Positions 23,172-31,695 of a stretch of DNA of 32,407 nucleotides are shown here, piece after piece. How positions within the stretch are numbered: position 1 is the first letter of the stretch; each line of letters begins with the position of its first letter. Under the pieces are notes generated by a model. It ran no database searches and had not been told where the DNA came from. It was given only the letters and a program-made list of their open reading frames with translations. Both the position numbers and the translations under genes were made by a program. Origin of the DNA: Psittacicella gerlachiana (lineage in GTDB: Bacteria > Pseudomonadota > Gammaproteobacteria > Enterobacterales > Psittacicellaceae); NCBI RefSeq assembly GCF_003585965.1, contig NZ_NRJF01000018.1, positions 1 through 32,407 on the forward strand, given 5' to 3'.

Positions 23172-26100
23172 TTATTGATTAATAATGAGATCGCTTAGTT
23201 CATCTAAGAGTTGATGGCTCGGCATTTGAGCAAAAATCCCATACTTTTCTCTTTGAGGTTTATAAAGTAAACCACGTAAGAATAAGTGCATACCGATAAA
23301 TTTAATTTCTTTTAACTGTTCGGGATTATGAGCAAAAATATTTTGGCGACAGTGACCATATACGGCAGCTAAATAAATATACATTTGCAGAATATAACCA
23401 CTACTAAGCATTTTTTCTCTTAACTGTCCTCGATATGCCTCAAGATTTGCTCCAAGATAATTGGTTTTATAGTCGATGACGATAATTTCTTGTTCGGTAA
23501 AGATAATTAGATCGATAAAACCATTAAATTGATCTATTTCGAGATCAAAATCTGCAGTTAAAGAAATAATCTGATGTTTGGCAAGAATTTTTACAAATTC
23601 GGGAATAAGCTTTCTAAACTTCTCTTGGTTTTGAGGCTGATTAAAGTAAAACTCCCATTCGGTAGTAGTGCTTATAGTTTCTTTATTCGCCTTAGTATTT
23701 AAATAGAGAAAGTTTTCATGATTTCCTTGTTTAGGAAGAGCATTAATTGCTTGCTCGAGATCATTACTACGACGTAAGAGATTGAGATCTAAAAGCGGAT
23801 ACTCGAGGGTAGCTCCAACCAGACGTTGAGTAGCTAGAGTTTCACTTACCTGAGCAAAGTTTATGTACCTTTGGATAAAGGACTTTAGCGTAAAATCATT
23901 TTGAGCAAACTCTTCAAAAAATACTTCAAAGAAGTTGTGTACTTTAGTTCCAAACTCTGAACCTCGAGGTAGGTTACGATTTACAAGGATAAACTCTTGT
24001 TCACTATCAACTGCATATTGGCTAAAGTTCGGGAGTTTCTGTACTATATTTGCTTCTAAACTGTCAATAAATTCTTGTTGTTCATTACCATCTAGAAGCT
24101 CAATTTCCAGTTCAGTGTCTTTTTGTTCTTGAGCTGGGGATTGAGCCAAGAGAGAGCTAAGATCAGGAGCTGTATTTGCTTCTAGATCAAGATGAGCTAA
24201 AAAAGTCTCATTAACACTAGAAAAGCTTCGCTTTTGATAACTCGGAAGTTGTTGTTTGAGCTCTTGAGTAGTCATTTGCGGATAGAGATAATTGAGTTTT
24301 TGTCTCACCGCTAAAGATTGACTGCTCAGACTTTTTCCTAATAACTCTAGTTGTTCCCAAGTTAAGTTATTTACTTGTGGAGTCGGAGTAGAGGTTAAGC
24401 TCTTTGTCCCTGCTTTTTGCATTTGTTGAAGTAAAGTCTGTAATCCTACTGTATATTGTGGATGTACAGGGAAGAGTTTTAACTCATTTTCAGGAGTTAA
24501 GTGTAGAGTTTGAGCTTTAAACTTATCTAAATCTGCAAGAGAAGTTTGAGTTGTAGCGACTATTGGTGAAGCTATTTCATACTCTTGTGCCATACTCGCT
24601 AAAGTACCCAGTGGAATAAACTCTAAGAGCTTTGGAGTGAAAGTTTGCAGAGCAGTCTCAGAAGTATACACTTGACGATAAAAAGCAAGTAAAGAGGGAG
24701 TATTTCCTTGTTTTTGTGCTTGTGTACTAAATTCTAGATAACTTGGAGCTAACTCACTAGTAAAACTGATTCCAGTTTGATTGGCGTAAGGAGTTAGGTT
24801 TAAGGATTCTAAGTTAGCATATTCTTTAATCGCTTCCATGAGGTCAGGATTAAGGAAATAGAACATAGCTACCTGTGCCCTTGTCGCCGCTACATAGAGT
24901 AAACGAGCGGTATCACTTTGTTTTATATCTTGAAAATAACGATATTCAATTAAATCATTATAGTTATAGAAGTTAGCAAACTTAGGTTGAATGGAATCGA
25001 GATTCCATTTAACTTCTTCTTTAAGTGAACGCACACTTTTTCCGCTGTAAGCAAGAACAAGAGGAAACTCTAGACCTTTAGATTTATGCATGGTCATAAG
25101 CATAACTTTATCACCAGTTTGGAAGCCTTGTCCTTGATTGAGTTCATGAGTTTTTTTACTTTTAATCAATAGGTCTTTACCTTGATCATAAAACTCTTTA
25201 ATAAAGTGAGGATCTTCTAGTTGAATTAGAGTTTGAGCTTGATCTTGCGGATTAGCAAGCATTTCTAAGAGTAAATTAAAAGTTTGCCAAAGATTTTCTG
25301 CAAAATTTTGAGGAAGTTTTAAGTTGGCAAAGACTACATTGGTTTTAATTAGAGCATCAAGAGTTCGCGTAAGACTTTGCTCTTGCCACATTTTTTGCCA
25401 ATCTTTTAATTGCTGTTTTACTTCGAGGTAAAGATTAGCTTCGACTAGAGTTTGTTCGATTTTTTCTAAGGTTAATCCTGATAAACTCGAGTAAATATAC
25501 TTACGAACTAGAGTTTGATTATTCGGATCACAAATAGCTTTGAGGCAAGTAGTGAGATCTTCTAAAATAAAAGCATCATCTTGTCCGCCTTGTCCTTTGA
25601 TATCACTATCAATTTGGTGGCGAAATTTTAAGAGATTAGCTAAAGTAACTACTTCATTGTTATTGCCGGTAAGAATGCAAATATCACTCGCTTTAATCGG
25701 TTTTAGGTGTTCTTGGGCATGAGCTTGTAAATGTCTTGGCTCAATAAAGAATAATTGATGCTTTTTCCCAAGCTCTACAAGTTTAGCAATAAAGGCAACA
25801 AGAGCCTCTTCACTTGAAAGCTTGTTTTCTTCTTGATTAACTACAAAATTTAAAGGATTAACAATTTCTAGTTCCCCATCTTGTTTACGCACCACAAGTA
25901 CTGGTTTTTCAGGATTTCCCGCTTCCACAACTTGATATTTAATTTGCGGTAAAGTAAAGAAGTTGCTATTTGCAGTAAATAAGTAGTTACAAGCTTCAAT
26001 AAAGATTTTGCTAGAACGATAGTTTTTATTGAGATCAGGAGCCTTAACCGCAGTCTCTTGAGCTTCAAAGTAATTAAAGATATCTGCTCCCCTAAAAGCA

Positions 26101-27329
26101 TAGATAGCTTGTTTAGGGTCACCAATCATAATTAAGCCTTTTTCTGCCTCTTGCTTATATTCAATAAAGAGGCGCTTAATAATTTCAAATTGGATTGGCG
26201 AAGTATCTTGGAACTCATCAATAAATACAAATCGGTATTTATTATTAATGATTTCTAGAGCGGTTGCATAGTCAGTGTTTTGACTTAGAGTTAGTTTTTG
26301 TAGTAAAAGAATTGCTTTACTATTTAAGTCTAACTCTTTATTTTTAAAACAATAATGTAAGAACTTAGTTAGAACTTTGTGGGTAAAGAAAATTCTTAAT
26401 TGGTTAAAGAGATCAACTTGAGTTACCGTATTTATTTGAGCATTTTTATAAAGATCAAATAAGCTAGTTTGCTCATTAAAGCCATATTGATAATAGAGTT
26501 TAGCTACATCTTCAGGAGAGATGTTTTGATAAATGGCATTAACAATAAAGGTGAGTAAAGAATCTTGATACCTTTCACTAATAATGCGATGATCTGAAAA
26601 GTAATTTTCTTTTACATTGATTTTTGGTAATTCAGGATGTTTATGACTAACTAAATTCCCAGTTGCGAGCTGACATAATTCCTCAAAAACTTTAACTCCA
26701 TTTGCTCCTTGGGCATCAATAAAAGCAATTTGTTCACGTAAAGTACTACTTAAACTCATGCGAAAAATATCAGCTCGACGGTCATTGAGTTTTTTGAGAT
26801 CACTAATGGGGAAAGTACGAATGGTATCAGGATCGAGTTCACTATCGATTTCTACTATGGCATCGCCAATAAACTTATCAAGAGTTTTAATAGAAAATTC
26901 ATTGGTTAATAATTCTTGCTCGAGAACTTGATATGCTTGAGTTAAACGATCTTCACAACAAAGTTGTTCGAGACATCTTTGCGTAAATTCATCGAGTTTT
27001 TCCTCTTGGCTTAAAACACTAAAAGCTTGTTCTGAGGTAAGATCTTGAGTTTTGCTAAGATGTAATAGCTTACCTATGAGCAGTTGTAAAGAACGCATGC
27101 GAGCGATTACACGCTCTTGCATTTCATTAACTGAGTTATTGGTAAAAGTAACGAGTAAAATTTCTTTTGCTTGATAAAAACGTGTTAGTTTCGTCTCTCC
27201 TAAGTTAAGTAAGAGACGAATAAACATATTGACGATCGAATAGGTTTTACCGGTCCCGGCACTAGCTTCAATGAGGCTAGTTTGGTTTAAGGTAAAGGTA
27301 AAAGAATCAAAAGAGTTTTTAGGGTGCAT
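23172..27329 (-). CDS. recB: Exodeoxyribonuclease V (RecBCD) beta subunit RecB
   Basis: RecB is the 3'-5' helicase and nuclease subunit of RecBCD, which processes double-strand ends for RecA and degrades foreign linear DNA. The 1385-aa protein begins with a UvrD-type helicase: Walker A E-A-S-A-G-T-G-K-T (21-29), T-F-T-N motif Ia, and Walker B F-I-D-E-F-Q-D-T (~368-376). Motif V is near M-T-M-H-K-S-K-G-L-E-F, and motif VI is R-L-L-Y-V-A-A-T-R-A. The C-terminal nuclease carries the His of G-T-K-V-H (~1131), the Asp of G-F-I-D-L-I (~1268) and D-Y-K-T-N (~1285). It ends with the family's L-F-L-R-G-L. E. coli RecB is 1180 aa; the ~200 extra residues lie mostly between the helicase and nuclease, partly low-complexity. 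recC and recD are not in this window. It heads the recB-lolCDE operon from its own promoter. Confidence 0.93.
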   Translation of the reverse strand: MHPKNSFDSFTFTLNQTSLIEASAGTGKTYSIVNMFIRLLLNLGETKLTRFYQAKEILLVTFTNNSVNEMQERVIARMRSLQLLIGKLLHLSKTQDLTSEQAFSVLSQEEKLDEFTQRCLEQLCCEDRLTQAYQVLEQELLTNEFSIKTLDKFIGDAIVEIDSELDPDTIRTFPISDLKKLNDRRADIFRMSLSSTLREQIAFIDAQGANGVKVFEELCQLATGNLVSHKHPELPKINVKENYFSDHRIISERYQDSLLTFIVNAIYQNISPEDVAKLYYQYGFNEQTSLFDLYKNAQINTVTQVDLFNQLRIFFTHKVLTKFLHYCFKNKELDLNSKAILLLQKLTLSQNTDYATALEIINNKYRFVFIDEFQDTSPIQFEIIKRLFIEYKQEAEKGLIMIGDPKQAIYAFRGADIFNYFEAQETAVKAPDLNKNYRSSKIFIEACNYLFTANSNFFTLPQIKYQVVEAGNPEKPVLVVRKQDGELEIVNPLNFVVNQEENKLSSEEALVAFIAKLVELGKKHQLFFIEPRHLQAHAQEHLKPIKASDICILTGNNNEVVTLANLLKFRHQIDSDIKGQGGQDDAFILEDLTTCLKAICDPNNQTLVRKYIYSSLSGLTLEKIEQTLVEANLYLEVKQQLKDWQKMWQEQSLTRTLDALIKTNVVFANLKLPQNFAENLWQTFNLLLEMLANPQDQAQTLIQLEDPHFIKEFYDQGKDLLIKSKKTHELNQGQGFQTGDKVMLMTMHKSKGLEFPLVLAYSGKSVRSLKEEVKWNLDSIQPKFANFYNYNDLIEYRYFQDIKQSDTARLLYVAATRAQVAMFYFLNPDLMEAIKEYANLESLNLTPYANQTGISFTSELAPSYLEFSTQAQKQGNTPSLLAFYRQVYTSETALQTFTPKLLEFIPLGTLASMAQEYEIASPIVATTQTSLADLDKFKAQTLHLTPENELKLFPVHPQYTVGLQTLLQQMQKAGTKSLTSTPTPQVNNLTWEQLELLGKSLSSQSLAVRQKLNYLYPQMTTQELKQQLPSYQKRSFSSVNETFLAHLDLEANTAPDLSSLLAQSPAQEQKDTELEIELLDGNEQQEFIDSLEANIVQKLPNFSQYAVDSEQEFILVNRNLPRGSEFGTKVHNFFEVFFEEFAQNDFTLKSFIQRYINFAQVSETLATQRLVGATLEYPLLDLNLLRRSNDLEQAINALPKQGNHENFLYLNTKANKETISTTTEWEFYFNQPQNQEKFRKLIPEFVKILAKHQIISLTADFDLEIDQFNGFIDLIIFTEQEIIVIDYKTNYLGANLEAYRGQLREKMLSSGYILQMYIYLAAVYGHCRQNIFAHNPEQLKEIKFIGMHLFLRGLLYKPQREKYGIFAQMPSHQLLDELSDLIINQ

Positions 27330-27365
27330 AAATTAAAAATGGTAGTAGTGAGGTTTTTACAGTTT

Positions 27366-27371
27366 ATTATA
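27366..27371 (-). promoter_or_regulatory. -10 element of the recB-lolCDE operon
   Basis: A perfect TATAAT on the minus strand (27371-27366), about 37 nt before the recB ATG and downstream of the rmuC terminator. TTTAGC 16 nt upstream is a poor -35. If correct, the whole recB-lolCDE operon is driven from here. Confidence 0.5.
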
Positions 27372-27403
27372 ACTTATATCAACCTAGGCTAAACTAAATA
27401 AAA

Positions 27404-27427
27404 CCTCTATTAGAGAACTAATAGAGG
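27404..27427 (-). terminator. Intrinsic terminator of rmuC
   Basis: CCTCTATTA (27404-27412) and TAATAGAGG (27419-27427) form a perfect 9-bp stem with a 6-nt loop. On the minus strand TTTTATTTAG follows. It begins 7 nt after the rmuC stop. Confidence 0.85.
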
Positions 27428-27434
27428 CTAAGAA

Positions 27435-29534
27435 TTAAGGTTTAGTTAAGTCTTCATATTCTTTAAAAATAGCATCGTATTCAGCAAAGAAAGAAGAGTT
27501 GGACTGCTGATCTTGTTTTTCTTTGAGATCTTGAGAAATAAATTGCAGTTGTTTTTGTACTTCTACCGCTAAGTCATCCGAATCTACTTCAGTTTCTTGT
27601 CTTGAAAGGGATTCTTGTCCTAGAATAGATGCTTGCTCTTGAGTTTGTTCTAATTTGAGTTGTTCAGTCTTTTCCTCATCTTGTTCAGGCTCTCCCTCTG
27701 CTTGCTCTGTTAACGCAAGAGATTTTTCCTCTAAAACTGCAGTAGAGTTATCCTCTTCTCTTTTTAGAGAAGAGGCCTGATCTTGAGTTGGCTCTGCCTC
27801 CTCTTGAGCTGTTGCTAGCTTGGCAAAAAACTCAGGATCAGAATTTGGGAGTAGTTGTTCGCTAACAAATTCATTGAGTTTTTGTTCCGGATCACCATCA
27901 GTTTCTAACTCTAGTTTTTGTAGATTATCTAGTTCAAGCAGAGCTTTTTGTGCAGAGTTATTAAAACGTTCTACCCGAGCAATAGCTCCTTTAGAGCTTC
28001 CTAAAGCTTTAATCAGTTCATTATATTGTTTATGTAAGGTACGAACGCCATTACCTAAAGCATGAGATCTTTGAGCAATACGAATTACTGCTTCAAAGAA
28101 GCTATTTGCCTGTTCAGCAAGCTTTCTGACATTATTTGAGAAGTCATGGTTTTTCCATACTCCATCAATTAATGAAAGCAGAGGAATTAAAGTTGAGTTA
28201 GAAACAATTACCACATTTTGTTTTTGAGCTTCTAAGAAAATTTCCGGTTTTTCTTCAGCGAGATAAGCAAGAACATTGTCAATAGGAATATACATTAAGA
28301 CAAAGTCAGTACTTTTTAATTCAGGAATTTTCTGATAATTCTTTTCTGCAAGATTTTTAATATGAGCCTGAATATTTTTGACTAATTCTTCTCGTGCTTC
28401 TTTTTCTTGCTCTTTGGTTTGAGCTTCAAAAGCTTTTAGATAAGAGTTTAAGGTAGTTTTACTATCGATAATAATTTTACGATTACCAGGAAGATTTAGT
28501 ACGCAGTCGGGAATTAATTTTTGATTATTTACCTGAAATACTGGTTGCATTTGATAATGCATTCCTTTAATTAGTCCGAGGGCATTTAAGGTAACTTCTA
28601 GTTGTTGTTCTCCCCAATTCCCTAAAGCTTTTTTATTAGTACCACGTAAAGCATTTGATAGGTTCGTAGAATATTCACGAATCAGATTAATTTGCTTATC
28701 AAAATCATTAATCTTGGTTATGAACTTAGCATCAGTTTGAATGTTTTTATCGAGTAATTGACGAGCATTGGTAGTTAACTCTAGCATCTTCTCTTTAAGA
28801 GGCTCGGTAATGAGATTAATTTTATTTACACTTTCATTAAAAAATGAAGTTGAGGTATCCTTTACAAGTTTATTTGCTGAGTTTTGAACTTCTTCACGGA
28901 TAAGTTTTAAGTTGGTATTGGTTTGCTCTTTAATAAAGCTTAGTTGTTCCTCAATTGCAGTTTTTTGTTGTTGCAATTGTTGTTCATGACTGGCTTTTAA
29001 TTGTTTTAATTGTTCTTGATGAGTTTGCGTTGTTGCATTAAGTTCACGTTGGTACTGCTGTTTAGTTTGTTCTAATTGCAATTGTTGCTGTTGTTTTAAT
29101 TCTTTAATTTGTTCTTGATAGTTATGTTGCTTTTCATTTAGCTCTTGCACTAGACTTGTGTATTTTTGTTGAGTTAAAGCACACTCGCCCTCAGTACGAG
29201 TGTTTTTTTCAATTTGGCTGAAGAGTTGTTCTTTACTCTCTTTGATTTGTTGTTGTAAATTATGAACTTCATGTAATAAGTTTACACTTTGGTTCTTTAA
29301 ATTAGCTAATTCACTGTCTTGTTGAATATACTTGTATTGTTGTTCTTCACGTTCAATTTTTAATTGTTCAACCTCGCTTTCAAGACTTAAAGCTTTAGTA
29401 GTCATATCACTGATATTGTTAGTTAAGCGTTCATTTTCTTGACGAGTCAAAGATAATTTATGCCAAAAGTATAAAGCTAGTAAGAGTAAAGCTAAGCTTA
29501 CAATTAAAATAAAGTAAAAAATATTTTCATTCAT
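27435..29534 (-). CDS. rmuC: DNA recombination protein RmuC
   Basis: RmuC limits inversions and rearrangements at short inverted repeats and is thought to be a nuclease. The 699-aa protein has one N-terminal membrane helix (~5-24), a coiled coil (~30-270) rich in Gln, Glu and Lys, and the RmuC domain (~275-540). That domain includes G-N-W-G-E-Q-Q-L (~303-310), I-P-D-C-V-L-N-L-P-G (~344-353) and I-I-I-D-S-K-T (~356-362), the last two shaped like a restriction-endonuclease core. E. coli RmuC is 475 aa; here a Glu/Gln/Ser-rich tail from ~545 to the end accounts for much of the difference. It is a single-gene unit with its own -10 and terminator, directly upstream of recB. Both act in recombination, but separate promoters mean they are neighbours, not one operon. 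The start codon has only a weak GAGAACGAG upstream. Confidence 0.9.
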   Translation of the reverse strand: MNENIFYFILIVSLALLLLALYFWHKLSLTRQENERLTNNISDMTTKALSLESEVEQLKIEREEQQYKYIQQDSELANLKNQSVNLLHEVHNLQQQIKESKEQLFSQIEKNTRTEGECALTQQKYTSLVQELNEKQHNYQEQIKELKQQQQLQLEQTKQQYQRELNATTQTHQEQLKQLKASHEQQLQQQKTAIEEQLSFIKEQTNTNLKLIREEVQNSANKLVKDTSTSFFNESVNKINLITEPLKEKMLELTTNARQLLDKNIQTDAKFITKINDFDKQINLIREYSTNLSNALRGTNKKALGNWGEQQLEVTLNALGLIKGMHYQMQPVFQVNNQKLIPDCVLNLPGNRKIIIDSKTTLNSYLKAFEAQTKEQEKEAREELVKNIQAHIKNLAEKNYQKIPELKSTDFVLMYIPIDNVLAYLAEEKPEIFLEAQKQNVVIVSNSTLIPLLSLIDGVWKNHDFSNNVRKLAEQANSFFEAVIRIAQRSHALGNGVRTLHKQYNELIKALGSSKGAIARVERFNNSAQKALLELDNLQKLELETDGDPEQKLNEFVSEQLLPNSDPEFFAKLATAQEEAEPTQDQASSLKREEDNSTAVLEEKSLALTEQAEGEPEQDEEKTEQLKLEQTQEQASILGQESLSRQETEVDSDDLAVEVQKQLQFISQDLKEKQDQQSNSSFFAEYDAIFKEYEDLTKP

Positions 29535-29570
29535 AATTCTCGTTCTCTTTGTTGCTTATGGAATCTGTTT

Positions 29571-29576
29571 ATTATA
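29571..29576 (-). promoter_or_regulatory. -10 element of rmuC
   Basis: A perfect TATAAT on the minus strand (29576-29571), 37 nt before the rmuC start. No strong -35 is seen. Confidence 0.45.
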
Positions 29577-29628
29577 AAAGAATTTAAGGTGCGATTCTCT
29601 TATATTTTATAAAGTTAGTAAAATTCAG

Positions 29629-29634
29629 TATAAT
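29629..29634 (+). promoter_or_regulatory. -10 element of hslR
   Basis: A perfect TATAAT (29629-29634), 58 nt before the hslR ATG. The -35 region is A/T-only and poor. No heat-shock sigma-32 pattern (CTTGAA...CCCCAT) is visible. Shine-Dalgarno AAGGAG (29681-29686) lies 5 nt before the ATG. Confidence 0.5.
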
Positions 29635-29691
29635 AAAAGTACCTAACTAAAAAGTTTTGAGATTTAGTTAAGAAAAAATCAAGGAGAAACT

Positions 29692-30117
29692 ATGGCAAAA
29701 AATTCTGAAGATACTGAATTAAGTGTGCGTCTTGATAAGTGGCTTCATGCTTCTCGTTTTTATAAGACTCGATCTTTAGCTACTCAAATGGTTGAAGGTG
29801 GTAAAGTTACTTATAATGGGCAAAGAACTAAACCATCACGTACTGTAGAAATTGGAGCTCAGATAACGCTACAAAAAGGTAATGAAAAGATTACTGTTGT
29901 AGTACAAGAGTTAAGTAACCGTCGTACAGCTTATAAAGTGGCAAAAAACTATTACGAAGAAACTCCTGAAAGTGTAGCCTTACGTGAACAAGTAGCAGAA
30001 CAAAAACGTTTAGAGAAGATGTCTTATACTGCTTCTGCACATAAACCGAATAAGAAAGATCGTAGAACTCTGCAAAAATTCAAGATCGATCGTGCTTCTT
30101 TAGATAATTACAATTAG
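29692..30117 (+). CDS. hslR: Heat-shock protein Hsp15, S4-domain RNA-binding protein
   Basis: Hsp15 binds free 50S subunits that still carry a nascent chain and helps recycle stalled ribosomes. The 141-aa protein is close to E. coli HslR (133 aa). The S4 domain spans ~11-65: S-V-R-L-D-K-W-L-H-A-S-R-F-Y-K-T-R (11-27), M-V-E-G-G-K-V-T-Y-N-G and T-V-E-I-G. A long helix (~93-112) and a basic C-terminus follow. The start has an excellent Shine-Dalgarno. In E. coli hslR and hslO are neighbours; here they keep the order but are separated by 509 bp with a terminator, so they form two units. Confidence 0.92.
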   Translation: MAKNSEDTELSVRLDKWLHASRFYKTRSLATQMVEGGKVTYNGQRTKPSRTVEIGAQITLQKGNEKITVVVQELSNRRTAYKVAKNYYEETPESVALREQVAEQKRLEKMSYTASAHKPNKKDRRTLQKFKIDRASLDNYN

Positions 30118-30181
30118 GTTTATTTTTTAGATAGATATCATCAATAATTAACTTTTACTTATACTATTTGATGTAAAAAAT

Positions 30182-30231
30182 GATGACATAAGTTAATGTA
30201 GTTAGCATTACTTAATGTCATCTTTCTTTTT
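30182..30231 (+). terminator. Intrinsic terminator of hslR
   Basis: GATGACAT (30182-30189) pairs with ATGTCATC (30215-30222). The stem continues through two single-base bulges as AAGT/ACTT and AATG/CATT around a 7-nt loop, about 16 bp in all. TTTCTTTTT (30223-30231) follows. Confidence 0.8.
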
Positions 30232-30317
30232 GAAGAAGAGATAAAAAAAAGAGATTGTAACTATAAGAAGTTTAGATTTTGTAAAAGATCAAAATAAGTT
30301 ACAGAAAGTAGACTATT

Positions 30318-30358
30318 AAGTAGTATCTGAGAATTAACTTAGAATTAAAGTAGTATCT
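30318..30358. repeat. Direct repeat of AAGTAGTATCT
   Basis: Two exact 11-bp copies (30318-30328, 30348-30358) with start-to-start spacing of 30 bp, close to three helical turns. They might be paired protein-binding sites on one DNA face. They are ~200 bp upstream of the hslO promoter, so the link is loose. Confidence 0.45.
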
Positions 30359-30532
30359 ACTAGTGAATCTACAGAGTAAGAGCTGAAAATGTAATGCTTG
30401 TTACCTTCTAAACTTGACTTTAGAAGCAAAATTAAGTGTGGTAAAAAGACTGGTAAAGAGAGTTGCGAAATAGACAGGGAACTCTAGAATAAGCAGAGTA
30501 TATATGAGCATTATGTTTATTCTTACTATTAT

Positions 30533-30550
30533 TTTACGTATAGACGTAAA
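30533..30550. promoter_or_regulatory. Perfect inverted repeat just upstream of the hslO -35
   Basis: TTTACGT-ATAG-ACGTAAA is a perfect 7+4+7 inverted repeat ending two bases before the -35 (30553-30558). The place fits an activator or dimeric regulator site. I do not recognise the regulator. Confidence 0.5.
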
Positions 30551-30552
30551 TA

Positions 30553-30582
30553 TTGAAAATAAAATTCTGAGTATGCTATAAT
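30553..30582 (+). promoter_or_regulatory. Sigma-70 promoter of hslO
   Basis: TTGAAA (30553-30558) and TATAAT (30577-30582) are 18 nt apart. TGC before the -10 makes it an extended -10 (TGCTATAAT). Shine-Dalgarno GAGG (30619-30622) lies 4 nt before the ATG at 30627. No sigma-32 pattern is visible, although hslO is a heat-shock gene in E. coli. Confidence 0.7.
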
Positions 30583-30626
30583 AGAGCAGAAAAAGAATAA
30601 ACAATTTAGAATAATTTTGAGGAAAA

Positions 30627-31571
30627 ATGACAAACGACAAATTTGCGGTATCAGCTGAGCAAGAACTTCTTGGAGTAGCTGATCGTGATTCAATTTATAG
30701 ATTTTTATTTGACGTAAAACCAGCTCAAGGTTTATGGTTAAATATTCATAAAACTTTAAAAGATTCTTTAGAGCATCAATCTGAATATCCTGTAGCAATT
30801 AAAAAGCTTTTAGGTGAATTACTTTTAGTAGGATCAATCCTTAAACACTACTTAAAAACAGATGGTAATTTTTCTTTAGCAATTCAATCTGAAAATACAC
30901 CAGTAAAAGCTTTATCAGTAAGTTTACGTGATGATACGGCACGTGTAGTGGCTTATTTTGATGAGAATGCTAATCTATCTGCAGAGGCAACATTAGAAGA
31001 TCTAATTAATCCTGAAGCGAATTTAATTATGTCTGTATACTTTGATGATCGTCAAGTACAACCATACCAAAGTATTATTCGAGTAAACTTAAATTCAATT
31101 CAAGATTCAATTCTTGATTATTATCGTCAATCAGTACAGATTCCAGCATTTTTACGTATTGCGTCTGAAGTAGATGTTAATGGTGAGGTTAATGCTTCAG
31201 GTTTATTTATGCAGTATATTCCTGATGAATCAGGTACTTTAGATGATTTTAATGGACTGGCAACTTTAGCTTATACTTTAACTGATAATGAATTATTAAA
31301 ATTATCAGCAAAAGATTTACTATATCGTTTATTTAACCAAGAAGAAGTAACTTTAGCTAAAGAAAAAGAATTAAAATTCCAATGTACTTGTTCAAGTGAA
31401 AAGTACTTTAAAGCAATAGCATCATTAGGAAAAGAAGAGTTAGAATCTCATCCTGATGAAAATATTGAAGCAGTTTGTAACTGTTGTGGTAAAAAGTATC
31501 ATTATGAACTAAAAGATATTTTAGAGTTTATTGATAGTGATGCAGAAAATGATATAGTTGCTACTAAATAG
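30627..31571 (+). CDS. hslO: Redox-regulated chaperonin Hsp33
   Basis: Hsp33 is a cytoplasmic holdase switched on by oxidation: four zinc-bound cysteines form disulfides and the C-terminal linker unfolds. The 314-aa protein (E. coli: 292) has the N-terminal fold with E-L-L-L-V-G-S-I-L (~64-72) and the family pattern throughout. The C-terminal zinc site has C-T-C (Cys253, Cys255) and C-N-C-C (Cys284, Cys286, Cys287), corresponding to the CxC and CxxC motifs. Cys286 is an extra fifth cysteine inside CxxC, where other members usually have a different residue. The acidic C-terminal tail (~300-314) is somewhat extended. It has its own strong promoter and terminator, apart from hslR. Confidence 0.93.
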   Translation: MTNDKFAVSAEQELLGVADRDSIYRFLFDVKPAQGLWLNIHKTLKDSLEHQSEYPVAIKKLLGELLLVGSILKHYLKTDGNFSLAIQSENTPVKALSVSLRDDTARVVAYFDENANLSAEATLEDLINPEANLIMSVYFDDRQVQPYQSIIRVNLNSIQDSILDYYRQSVQIPAFLRIASEVDVNGEVNASGLFMQYIPDESGTLDDFNGLATLAYTLTDNELLKLSAKDLLYRLFNQEEVTLAKEKELKFQCTCSSEKYFKAIASLGKEELESHPDENIEAVCNCCGKKYHYELKDILEFIDSDAENDIVATK

Positions 31572-31615
31572 TTAATATTATCTTTAATAATACTCATGTT
31601 TGATACTGAGTATAT

Positions 31616-31658
31616 AAAAGTCCTCCTAACTTTAATAATAAAGTACGGAGGACTTTTT
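31616..31658. terminator. Shared intrinsic terminator of hslO and hsdS
   Basis: AAAAGTCCTCC (31616-31626) and GGAGGACTTTT (31647-31657) form a perfect 11-bp stem, with an inner ACTTT/AAAGT stem. TTTTT ends it on the plus strand. On the minus strand the tail is TTTTATATA, so it can serve both convergent genes. Confidence 0.85.
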
Positions 31659-31695
31659 ATATTTATAAAACATTTTTGAAGTTTTAGATAATCTA

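Larger units (their letters stand above)
30118..30552. other. Non-coding stretch between hslR and the hslO promoter
   Basis: No credible gene is seen. It holds the hslR terminator, then several short structures: GTAACT/AGTTAC (30257-30262/30297-30302) enclosing ATTTTG/CAAAAT (30276-30281/30290-30295); a direct repeat AAGTAGTATCT at 30318-30328 and 30348-30358 (30-bp period, with GAATTAA twice between); a perfect hairpin CTTCTAAA-CTTGAC-TTTAGAAG (30405-30426); and the palindrome at 30533-30550. A small RNA or a decayed repeat is possible. No clear promoter-plus-terminator pair was found inside it. Confidence 0.5.

Noticed and set aside
30137-30222. Competing pairings (ATCATCA with TGATGA) suggesting a riboswitch-like antiterminator before the hslR terminator
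   Set aside because: The element lies downstream of hslR with no gene closely following, so attenuation would have nothing to control. The short complementary words are likely chance in AT-rich DNA.
30401-30798. Two minus-strand open frames (79 and 89 aa) around the hslO start
   Set aside because: They run antisense across the hslO promoter and 5' end, have no Shine-Dalgarno and no recognisable protein pattern. The hslO frame is a clear Hsp33.
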